Origin: Agarophyton chilense
Taxonomy: Eukaryota; Rhodophyta; Florideophyceae; Gracilariales; Gracilariaceae
Direction of reading: 5' to 3'
Length of the DNA stretch: 64,000 nucleotides
Assembly (NCBI GenBank): GCA_030374765.1
Contig: JARGXX010000111.1
Location: forward strand, 1,054,001-1,118,000
Every line of letters begins with the position of its first letter. Positions within the stretch are counted from its first letter, which is position 1. A program made the position numbers and the translations under genes. The notes beneath the pieces are model-generated. The model was not told the DNA's origin. It did no database searches and saw only the letters and a list, made by a program, of their open reading frames with translations. Below, piece after piece: positions 55,000 through 64,000 of the stretch.

Positions 55000-55138
55000 T
55001 CAGGACGATCTATGGGCTTTTTCCAGCAAAAGTACTTGGCACAGTCGCCCTTTCGGATGGCTCGTCTCTTTTTCCATCTTCTCACCTTTTTTTAGCTGAA
55101 GCTGTCCGGATGGCAACGAAAGCTCAGTTTCCATCACC

Positions 55139-55912
55139 TCACTCGCCGTTCTTCTGGTCACAGTGGAACAATTTATTCGCCCCTTTTCTCCAAACCGCCA
55201 ACATCCTCTTCAGCTTTGTCCAGCTTTTCCGGACAAAAGAATTTTTCGCCGGAGCCGCTGGGGATCGTTCCGATTCGTTTTTAGGCTTCTGTACGTATGA
55301 GAGGCCTTTGTCTTTTGCAGTGATGTCCGCCTCCATACGAATTTCAACACATTCAGCTAAAGGTTTCCTTGCTTGCGAACTCCCAAAATACTGGACTGCA
55401 TGGGGTGATACCAGTGCTGGGGTTATCTCATCACAATTATCCGACGGAAAGGCGTTCTGATCGTTTTCTTTCGAAAGCAAGGGAATCCTTTTGCGCGGCT
55501 CTTTATCTGCCTGGTGGCATTCCTTTCCCTTGCCGATAATTTTATCAGAGAGCTCTCCCAAGCCGTCCATCTTGTTTTCGGCATCTTCCGTGATCAAGTC
55601 CTCTGGGTTGTAACTCCATGTAGAGTCTCCTGTGATTGTCACCGACCAGTTTGTCCGCACTGGAAGCCTAGCGGGGAAAACTTCGCTAGATTGGTTTGTC
55701 ATGACCCGATGACAATCACCTCTGCTGGTGTACCCAGGAATTCGGAAGAATCTTTTTCTCCCTTTGTCCATGAAAGGGTTGAGCCTTAATCTACCCTGTC
55801 TGGCTGGAGAAGGCAAAGTCGCAGTCGCCACGAGATTTACAAATTCAACACACCCTTTTCGACTGTCGATTTTAGCCAGGGCGTCGGGATCGGAAGTGGG
55901 ATGAGAAACCAT
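55139..55912 (-). CDS. Unknown 257-aa protein, arm 2
   Basis: Mirror copy of 39445-40218, open throughout, with Ile instead of Val at residue 15. A TATAAATA lies upstream at 56030-56037. A 1-bp indel between the arms lies outside the frame, just upstream, in what would be the 5' leader. Confidence 0.5.
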   Translation of the reverse strand: MVSHPTSDPDALAKIDSRKGCVEFVNLVATATLPSPARQGRLRLNPFMDKGRKRFFRIPGYTSRGDCHRVMTNQSSEVFPARLPVRTNWSVTITGDSTWSYNPEDLITEDAENKMDGLGELSDKIIGKGKECHQADKEPRKRIPLLSKENDQNAFPSDNCDEITPALVSPHAVQYFGSSQARKPLAECVEIRMEADITAKDKGLSYVQKPKNESERSPAAPAKNSFVRKSWTKLKRMLAVWRKGANKLFHCDQKNGE

Positions 55913-56029
55913 TTTTCGTAAAGGGAATGGGGAAAGACCGAAGATGTCACAAGGGTTGGAGAGCTATTCCACGCAGCTTGGAGGTCTTGAGAGAAGCCGG
56001 CGAATGTTCAGATTGAACACTACCTGGGG

Positions 56030-56037
56030 TATTTATA
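56030..56037 (-). promoter_or_regulatory. TATA box of 257-aa gene, arm 2
   Basis: TATAAATA on the minus strand, a mirror of 39321-39328; the leader is 1 bp longer here than in arm 1. Confidence 0.55.
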
Positions 56038-56899
56038 CGGTTCCTGAGATGAGAATCATTCCGTCGTAACGTTTTAGTTGTGTTGAATGAATCCAGAGAG
56101 GAGTACCCTGGTTGACACGAAACAGCAATTCTTGTGGACTCTCTTGTATGAAGTAGGATCTCTGTTACCGAATAGGAAATGTCCCATTTACAGTTTCTCG
56201 TCTCCTTGGTTGAAACAGACAATTCTGATATTTGGAACGCTTTTCACATGTGCAGTTTGAGTCAAACGGCTCGATGTGCGTACCGCGGAGGGTGGTAAGT
56301 CTTCGTTTGCAAAGTCTCTTCTGATTGGGAGCCGAAACTATGTCGAATGAAGATCCCCGGTAGTTATTCCCGTTTTAGAAGCAACATTTATGAACATGTC
56401 CATGGAAATCCCCGAATTGGGAATACATGCTGACGCTGAGACGTTCTCGGACAACACCACGTATCTGCATTAGCTCGTCGTCCCAACGGGGCAAAGAGTT
56501 TTGAAAACGAGAAGCATTACGATAGCAGTAGCAAAGAGTCGATATCTAAACCAATCTGTCTCAACGAGCAGTCAATTTCGACTCTGCAATATCGGTTTCC
56601 TCTCAAATATGGATGAAAGCAAACATCTTCGAAAATATTACGAGCGATAGAACAGTTTCGATCAGATTGCCTTCGTTCTTCGTTTTAACGTTTCAAAGAA
56701 ATCTATCTCAAGATGCTCAGTTCTTTAAATCCTCAAAATGTCTTTTGGGCTGGCTTTTTACAATCTCACGGCTGTCTTTCTATGTGTATTTCGCCATGCT
56801 CACGGTAGCTTACCTCGTGCAAAAAATTGGTCGTAGAATGATCAAGACATGGAGTTGTTTGCGTCTGGAGATATCGAAAGCCATGGTCTTCATTATTCT
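56038..56899. other. Intergenic, arm 2
   Basis: Mirror of 38459-39320; no supported gene. The plus-strand frame 56613-57110 is a shadow overlapping the sulfatase gene. Confidence 0.5.
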
Positions 56900-58921
56900 C
56901 TACGGTTCGATGATATTGAACCACATGTTATCAGAAGTATCAAACACAGAGACTAAGAGTTTCACGTATTGCTTTTCGCTATCGGCAATGTCCACATCCG
57001 GATCGGCCAAAAACTCATCAATGCCAATCTTCTTCAAGAATAGGTCGTACAATTTTGTCATCGGCGTTGTCAAAATAGCGTCTGGAGATGGAATGCTCTC
57101 GGGGCTGTGAATCAACACGCAATCTTCCACCGTAAGAGTGTAGATTATGTTGGTATCTGGCAGGGATGAGGGATCCATTTCAGTCAGTTTTATAACTACG
57201 CTCACTTTAACATCCACTGCCTTGATGGGATCGAGATGAACACCGTAGTAGTTGAATAGCATAGATGGCTCCATGTTCCTTACAATGTCCTCCGAGATGG
57301 TAGTGAGTCCTTCTGATGGCTTGCCAAAGCGAAGCTCATGTGCACCCTGAAGGTAGCAACCACGCCACGCTCCTGACTCGGCTTGATATCCCATCTGCTC
57401 ATACGTATCGGCGAGCAAATACTTTGCTTGAGTATTCCCCGGATTATTGAAAACAACATGCCTCAGTACTTCTGCAACCCATCGATAGTTCCCGGCTTCA
57501 TAATCTGCGTAAGCCTTCTGCAAAATATCACCTTCAGTGCCCATGTACTCGACGTACTTTTCGGCGGCTTCCTCTTGAGGCAGTTTGTTCAAGTCAGAAG
57601 GGTTGCCACTGTACCAACCCATGTAGCGTTGGTACACTGCATGGCTGTTGTGGCTTAAAGTTCCATAATACCCACGAGTGCTCCACTCTAAGTTGAGAGC
57701 GTCTGGCAACTTTATCGTGTTCGCGATCTCTGTTCCTAGATAGCCCTTGTTCATAAGACGTACCGATTGATCATGAGTGTACTGATAGATTGCTCTCTGT
57801 TTTTTCAGATATGTCAAAATCTTTTCATTTCCCCACATGGGCCAGTGATGTGATTGAAACTTCACCTCAGCAGTCGCACCGTACTTATTTATGGTCTTCG
57901 TAAGATATTCCGACCACTTCAAGGCGTCCCGCACCTCTGCCCCACGAAGAGTAAGCAAATTGTGCATTGTGTTTGTCGTATTCTCGGCCATCCATAAGAC
58001 CCTCCAGTCGGGAAACCAGGTGTTCATCTCGGTCGGAGCCTCAGTACCCGGGGTGAATTGGAATTCCATGTTGATTCCATCAACCGGATACAGCTCGTAG
58101 TCCGATGAGATAGTTTTGGTGGGCTTCAGAAGCCCCGTAGTACCGCTTGAGGTTGTCATGCCAAGCCCAGCACAAACCGATCCCGTTGGGGACTTGTCCA
58201 ACAGGGACCCGTACATGTAAATGGCGCGACGGCTCATCGCGTTACCGGCAATAACATTCTCTGAAACAGCATGGTTTGTGAAGCCGCTAGAAGCAATGAT
58301 TTCTACATTTCCCACGTCATCTGGACCAACGATACCCCAGATTCCACCAAAATGATCGATGTGACTGTGACTGTAGATTACAGCCTTAACCTCAGGTGCA
58401 ACCTTCCCGTGTAAGGTGTACAAATTATCGTTGATGAATTGAAGAGCAGCAGCGGAGCATTCCTTAGAGATTAACGGATCCATGACAATCCATCCAGACA
58501 GTCCCTTGATAAAGGAAATATTACTTAGATCATAACCTCGAACCTGGTATATGTCATCGGTCACTTTGTATAAACCGTAGTACATACAAAGCTGAGACAT
58601 TCGCCATAGGCTTGGATTGACCGAGTAGGGACTGTCCTTTCCGACAATGAATCCTTCGTAGGCAGTCATATTCCAGATCGGTGGAGCCCCATCGTCTCCA
58701 GGAATCACAAGACCCTTCGGTTTCGAGATGAGGCCAGTGCTAGCATTATCGAAATCGGTTTTATCTTCGAAATTGAGAGTTGTCTGAACCTTATTCCACT
58801 GTGCCTTCGTCGCTTCAGAGGCAGGTTTCTTGCTGCAGTCAAAAGATGGCAAAGTCAAAGTGCCGGCTTTCGTTGACACAGTTCCACTTTCAGCCTTTCT
58901 CTTGTCGACTGGGCGGGGCAT
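56900..58921 (-). CDS. Alkyl sulfatase, second identical copy (673 aa)
   Basis: The predicted protein is identical in all 673 residues to the 36437-38458 copy, including HSHIDH at 185-190, the MAENTTNTMHN metal and substrate block, and the SCP2-like C-terminal domain. It has the same TATA box 133 bp upstream. If the inverted repeat is real, the genome carries two divergently placed, fully intact genes about 18 kb apart, with their 3' ends facing the spacer. It has no introns and no signal peptide. The lack of any amino-acid difference fits recent duplication or ongoing gene conversion. Confidence 0.95.
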   Translation of the reverse strand: MPRPVDKRKAESGTVSTKAGTLTLPSFDCSKKPASEATKAQWNKVQTTLNFEDKTDFDNASTGLISKPKGLVIPGDDGAPPIWNMTAYEGFIVGKDSPYSVNPSLWRMSQLCMYYGLYKVTDDIYQVRGYDLSNISFIKGLSGWIVMDPLISKECSAAALQFINDNLYTLHGKVAPEVKAVIYSHSHIDHFGGIWGIVGPDDVGNVEIIASSGFTNHAVSENVIAGNAMSRRAIYMYGSLLDKSPTGSVCAGLGMTTSSGTTGLLKPTKTISSDYELYPVDGINMEFQFTPGTEAPTEMNTWFPDWRVLWMAENTTNTMHNLLTLRGAEVRDALKWSEYLTKTINKYGATAEVKFQSHHWPMWGNEKILTYLKKQRAIYQYTHDQSVRLMNKGYLGTEIANTIKLPDALNLEWSTRGYYGTLSHNSHAVYQRYMGWYSGNPSDLNKLPQEEAAEKYVEYMGTEGDILQKAYADYEAGNYRWVAEVLRHVVFNNPGNTQAKYLLADTYEQMGYQAESGAWRGCYLQGAHELRFGKPSEGLTTISEDIVRNMEPSMLFNYYGVHLDPIKAVDVKVSVVIKLTEMDPSSLPDTNIIYTLTVEDCVLIHSPESIPSPDAILTTPMTKLYDLFLKKIGIDEFLADPDVDIADSEKQYVKLLVSVFDTSDNMWFNIIEP

Positions 58922-59053
58922 GTTACAGTGATTGTCCGTCTAGAATGATATGGAGTGCGTCTGAGGAAGGAACTGAAGCTAGCAGTTGGAATTGAGGGAT
59001 GCTCCGATGGAAACGAACGGCAATTCCCGGGGTTGGGGATCCAAAGACTTGAC

Positions 59054-59060
59054 TTTTATA
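59054..59060 (-). promoter_or_regulatory. TATA box of alkyl sulfatase gene, arm 2
   Basis: TATAAAA on the minus strand, a mirror of 36298-36304. Confidence 0.65.
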
Positions 59061-60942
59061 GAGAAAACTCACTGGCGATCTCCGTGAAAACGAGCGCAGA
59101 CAGTGGTAACTTTCATGTTAAAACTTGACCTTTTGGTACTCCATGGCAAGATACTGTTTGTGTTGATCCCGAACAAAATGTTGAAGCAATCTTTCAAAAA
59201 TCTCCCCAGACCGAAAAGTTTCAATGAGAAGCTTGCAGTGGGAACACTTTTTTTTCTTGTCTTGTTTTTCGTTGCCTCGTTGTAACAGTTCCTTTGGGTG
59301 ACCACCTTCATCCTATCATCTATTCAGGCTCCGTGGCTTTCAGCTTGTCAAAGGCCCATAGATTGGTACTTCTAAGCACGAAAATTAGCCATGAGACCTC
59401 TCTAGGGTTTATGTTCTTACACAACAACTATCAGATACTCAGCAGTAGGCTTTAAGATGTTTTTTCTATCCTATTCTTAAGAAAGTTAAGCTTTTCCCCC
59501 AAGAACACTCTCCAAGGCATGAGTCTGACTATATCAGTAACACAGAAGATGATGGGTGGTCCAGTTAAAAGTATGGTCTGGCTCCATCAGTGGCACACAA
59601 GATGATGGGCGGCCGGATGAAAAGTGTACCCAGTCGCTTGTATCTCTGTTGTACTACACCACCTCACATCTTGTCGAGCAATGGCTTTCTGTTGCACATT
59701 TAGTATACGGAATGAACTGGCTGGACATCGGCGTGGCGCCCCACGTGGTTCATGTAATGCTTCCTTGGAACTGTTGCTGGTCATTGGTGCTATTTATTTC
59801 GAAATAAGGAGGTGAACACCGGTGCTTTGTATTGGTGGTACATCATATATACCACCGGGATTAGTGTAAAAGTAAACACATGTGAGCCTTAAACACATGT
59901 AAACAAACCTCATCATCGTCAGAAACTACTTTTTGCAACCGAAGTAACTCGTTCTTGTATCTGTGGAGACCGCCAGCTGCAACCTTACCACACCGAAGCC
60001 TGCGCGTGCCATTCAGGAAGCCGGGAAATTCTTCAACTGTTCCCTCTGGCCCACAACGTTTCCTACGTGTTCGATAAGACAAATGCTGTTTGTTGTATGT
60101 GTGTTCACCTTCATACGCGTGTGTTCTTTCTTACGAGAAACGAGCGTAAGACAGTTCGTCAGGATTGAGCCATTTTTGTGAGAAACACGAGAGGGGTTTG
60201 ACGGATTCTGCAAATCTGAACACTGCGTTTACGAGAGTTTTCAAGAAGTGCACAGCGGTGGTACAGTGCGTTTCAAAATTATATCTATTGTCCAAAACCG
60301 TGCCAAAAACATTTTGTGTAGTAGACAACATTGTTCGCCAAATAAAACCATCGTCCAAAAGTGTTTCAAAAATGTATTCTTTTTAACATATAGCTTATTG
60401 TGGCTCGCAAGCCCCCTCTATCACGCCACAAACAGGTGCAAATCATTTTCTTAGACCAATAAAGAATGATTCCGGCAAATATTTCTCGAAAAGTACAATG
60501 CGGCCCAATAACTACAAACAACTTTTTTCAAAAATCCTAGTTCTTACAAAATTAAGCGTTTTACAATTTGTCATTGTTCTCTTTTAAATGCGCACAAACG
60601 TGGGATAAAAAGCCAGCTATGCCCCAAAACCGCTTCATGCAAAAATTTGCAACAAACTTCAATTTAAACGTTTTACGATCTACAACATGGCAAAAGTTTC
60701 AGTGTCAGAATTTGTCAAGTACTCAAAAGTGAAAAAACGGTTTCCGAAAGAACATGATTAAGCATTCGAGAGATAGTATCTGCTAGACAGTGTTTCAGAA
60801 AACTCAAAAGAACAAATTTATTTTTTCGTCCAAAAAAGTTCAACATTGACGCCAAAACTGCTACACGTTATAGTGGTGTGATCTCTCCAAGGCAAAACAT
60901 ACTTTTTTCTATCGAGGCTCTATAAAGAGGCCTCAGCCATGG
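59061..60942. other. AT-rich intergenic, arm 2
   Basis: Mirror of 34416-36297; no supported gene. Confidence 0.5.
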
Positions 60943-61328
60943 TTGAGACATGAATACTTTAAAAAAAGAAAAACTAAAAACTGCATATATTTAATCTTAA
61001 ATTTCGTCGAACAGTATGCTGAAGAATTGAAAAACTATTTACTACCGTTCTTGTACTGCATATACGCCAAAACGTTTTCTTTTCAGCAGGATAATTTACA
61101 GTTACAAAAGTCAAAGGATATGAGACAGTGGTTTACAATTTTTTATATAATTGTATCGAAATATCTCAAAACGCTCTCTTGAGCTTCACTCTATCCAAGT
61201 TATCTGATTAGTGTTGGCTAGGACATTTTTTGCGCAAATAAGGCAATCAAGTACAGCTTATGAATTTAAGAGGTGTATTGAGGCTTGTTAAAGTATAAAA
61301 ATATCTACTGTTTTTGATTTCTTATTAG
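60943..61328 (+). mobile_element. Tc1/mariner-like transposase relic, arm 2
   Basis: Mirror of 34030-34415; the same KTFSFQQDN block at 60943-61182. Confidence 0.6.
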
Positions 61329-61677
61329 ACCATTCAAATAAATGCAACAAGTTGACGTAAATAAGATCTCGTCCATGAAAGACAATGTTCATCATGTAGA
61401 CATGAATATTTGCGAAAAGAGAGCAAAAATCGCGAAAAGAATGTGATTTTGCTTTATAATTTTGTCTCGCTAGAAAAGATATAGTCAAGATGTATTAACT
61501 CTTCATATAGATAACAAGTCAGTCTCAAATACAATTACCTGTTTACCACGAAATAAAGCGGTATTTATGCAAGACGTCGATATTCTCCCAAGTTCCATCA
61601 TGTAAAAAACTAAGCTCCACTTAATCGAATCACTTTCTTTTCAACGTGAGCCAAAATATCCCCCGAGCATGCAACTT
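61329..61677. other. AT-rich stretch, no gene seen, arm 2
   Basis: Mirror of 33681-34029. Confidence 0.4.
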
Positions 61678-62924
61678 AAGCGGTAGATCTGCTTATTGAA
61701 AATGGACTTGAGCAAGAAAACAAATTCCAAGAGTACTCCTCAAAAAGAATTAACCATGATTCAGACGAAGAAACCGATTCAGCAATTCCAACTTATGACT
61801 CGTTCTATCTCCAAAATCGATCACATAAATCATGAAAACGACTATTTTTTGCAAAAGAATTAGACAAAATATGGCATAGGATGTCGACATTTATCGAAAA
61901 AAATGGGAATAGAGGAAAAGGGCGTCGATATTCATTTATAGAAAAAGGTTTTTTTTGGACGTTTAGAATCATGCGTTATGGACGAAAATGTGACTTTCTT
62001 GGCCAACTATTAAGCATCAACGGGGCTACATTTGAGAGGTTGATAATGATATCTGTCTGCTCTGCTTGCTTTTTATTACACAATAACTAATTCAATGATA
62101 TCGATGGCTTTTAGACAATGAAGCGTATTTAACGCCCCTGTATGGGGTTCAAAAAGTTTTAATTCTGTAGATACGCAACAGATGTTATCTTCAAACAATG
62201 TTTTCGTTTAAGTAATGGCCCGGGCGAAGGCAAAAATTAGTTTAGCAGCAAACGAAAGCTTTGTGTTTGTAAAACGGAAGTCTCTGTACTCTCGAATAGA
62301 ATAGTCGATATTATTCCTCCAAATATCCCTGGCTCAAAAAGCAGACATTGATTTATTTATATCAAATTTATAGAATAAAAAACTATGTTGCAGAAGAGAG
62401 AACATGAAGAAAATAACTGTATAATGGACACTGCACATTTATTAGAACAATACCCCGAACAATGTAGTGTCATAATGGATAAGGGATACCATGGTGCTTC
62501 AGAGCATTTTCATGCAGTCCACCCGAAGAAAAACCCGATAAGGATGAGTACTATCTCAATCTGAATTTAAGAATGATCAAAAGATTCCTTCGAATAGGAT
62601 TAATTTGGAAATTATTTCGGCCGATTAACACAGTTATGGAATTTTCTAGTGTCAAAACATCGATGGAGTGAGAATTTTTATGAGGAACTATTTTTTTGTG
62701 TATACATGAAAACCGCGCGGGTTGGGTGGCATCCACTTCGGGTTGAAGATGAGGCCCAAATAATCGGATTAAAATTCGATTATATGCAGTTGGTGAGGAA
62801 GTTTGGAGAAAATCAAAAATGGGGCAACAAAAGTATCAGAGAGAAATGTCAGAGACGTACGAAATCCAAATATTATGAAATATGTTCGGATGGAGATACT
62901 ATTACTGTGAACAATTTCTCATGA
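61678..62924 (+). mobile_element. PIF/Harbinger-like DNA transposon relic, arm 2
   Basis: Mirror of 32434-33680; the same RGKGRRYSFIEKGFF, IMDKGYHGA and SKHRWSENFYEE blocks, here on the plus strand. Confidence 0.6.
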
Positions 62925-63679
62925 TTAGTGTAAAAGCGGTACTGTAAACGAGGAGGAAGAATTGGATCAGCTTCTAAATTTTTTTTTAATGTTCGTTAGT
63001 ATAGGGTTGCCTATGAAATAGGGTATGAAATGCAGTGCTCATAACTACCCGAGCTCGCTTGCCACACTTCAAAATAAACAGCAGCCACATCTAACCTCTT
63101 GTTTTAGTCATTTGCGCAGATTGACGACTAACCCAATCGGTTTCCGCCTATTTTCAAGCCTTTTCTACCTTCCGCACGATCTTGGACGTTTTTAGTGAGA
63201 TCCAAGGGCCTAATCTCTTTAATGCCGCCCGGTGCTTTCGATTTTACGCGTGATACGCTCATATTCGATTCTTCCAAACTGCTTGACTCCTCACACTTCT
63301 AAGAGCTATGTACCACTGATGTCCCGGCTGAATGATGTGTGAGTCACTCCTGCACTGTTTTGGAAGGAGTGACAAGTCAAATTCGCGACTTATCATCAAT
63401 CGGATTTTGGAAACCGTATCTTGATAGATACAACTGTAGGGATGTGGCTTAAAAAGAACCCCATTCGTCTACTTTGGCTTCTCCGCACAGAATTTCCAAT
63501 ACCCCTTCTGTCAGCCACCGGATTACTCAAAACTCCTCGTAAGCCCGCTACATCCCACTTAACGACCCAGAGAAACTACCTAACACGGGTTGATCCTGCC
63601 TTCCCTTTTCACGTTACGGGAAGAATCCAAAATACACTCCGAGCGCGGCGACTCGCCTTCTTTTGTACGAACCGCCTGC
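62925..63679. other. Arm 2, no gene seen
   Basis: Mirror of 31679-32433. Confidence 0.45.
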
Positions 63680-63684
63680 GCAGC

Positions 63685-64000
63685 TGAAGGAAAATGCCCT
63701 TCAAGGGTGTCTCTTCACAGGACTTAGAGAGTTCGCTCGCCTGAGGACTACCTTGGTCGATGACAATCTATACCTCTATTGCGTTCTGACGGCCCGTTAG
63801 GACCGGAAGTGCAGACTGGTGGAACACGTGGACGGCACGGATGCCGACGCTTGAGTGCGAGGCGTGCCACACGTGGCCCGGATTCTACCTAATGGTTAGT
63901 GTTTTTTACTAATTTTTAGTATTTATTTAGCTACGCTATCGCTATTTAGTGTCTGTTTTCGGGCGCGCACCCACTGTCAGGGGCCGCGCGCCAGACTACT
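63685..64000 (+). repeat. Element B-type LTR, second copy, cut by window end
   Basis: Mirror of 31357-31673, preceded by the same GCTGC (63680-63684). About 99% identical to the arm 1 LTR, against about 93% between element B's own two LTRs. A full second copy of element B may follow beyond 64000. Confidence 0.9.

Larger units (their letters stand above)
51133..64000 (-). repeat. Giant inverted repeat, arm 2 (runs off the window)
   Basis: It is the reverse complement of 31357-44224. The inner end is CAACGCCAAAACC at 51133. At the window end the arm is still inside the element B LTR, so the duplication extends further. One indel near 55967 (39391 in arm 1) and one in the LTR part shift the register by one base each. 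Confidence 0.97.

Noticed and set aside
31357-64000. Long inverted repeats as the termini of a Polinton-like or other giant self-synthesising element
   Set aside because: No protein-primed DNA polymerase, packaging ATPase, capsid or integrase is found in the arms or spacer; contents are a metabolic gene, old transposon relics and repeats.

Overview
The window is repeat-dominated nuclear DNA of a eukaryote, probably an alga and most likely a red alga. The grounds are mixed gypsy/copia/DNA-transposon content, intronless genes, eukaryotic TATA boxes, and a copia polyprotein whose wording resembles red-algal copies I remember. The taxon is an inference. No rRNA, tRNA gene or CRISPR array was found. 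Most of the sequence is nested mobile elements. The only convincing intact host-type gene is an alkyl sulfatase, present twice in an inverted duplication.

Layout. (1) 1-4955: 5' part of a Ty3/gypsy element on the minus strand (element A), cut by the window edge, with LTR, primer-binding site and long gag. (2) 5.6-9.6 kb and 18.6-20.5 kb: the two halves of a much older, heavily decayed gypsy copy. They are separated by a tRNA-like SINE, which is itself split by an 8.6-kb DNA transposon (9896-18496). The transposon has inverted ends beginning CCCAGTG, a 3-bp CGC target duplication, a CACTA/EnSpm-like transposase with four in-frame stops, a second intact 463-codon ORF, and cargo: a proteasome RPT6 fragment, a full-length NAA20 copy with two stops, and an unidentified coding-like fragment. 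(3) 20589-31673: a nearly complete chromodomain-type gypsy element (element B) on the minus strand, with 887-bp LTRs, GCTGC target duplications, PBS, PPT and antisense accessory reading frames.

(4) 31357-44224 and 51133-64000 form a giant inverted repeat: two arms of about 12.9 kb, nearly identical, around a 6.9-kb spacer; arm 2 runs off the window. Each arm holds part of an element B LTR, an AT-rich stretch with PIF/Harbinger-like and Tc1/mariner-like relics, the 673-aa alkyl sulfatase with its own TATA box, a 257-aa unknown gene with a TATA box, weaker ORFs, a 69-bp minisatellite and a telomere-like G-rich motif at the inner edge. (5) The spacer carries a second SINE, a broken Ty1/copia pol region, a candidate copia LTR and a diverged 310-bp tandem repeat.

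Order of events that can be read: old gypsy insertion, then SINE, then DNA transposon into the SINE. Element B inserted into the same old gypsy region. The inverted duplication came last, because it contains the element B insertion junction and its arms are far more alike than element B's two LTRs (about 93% by eye).
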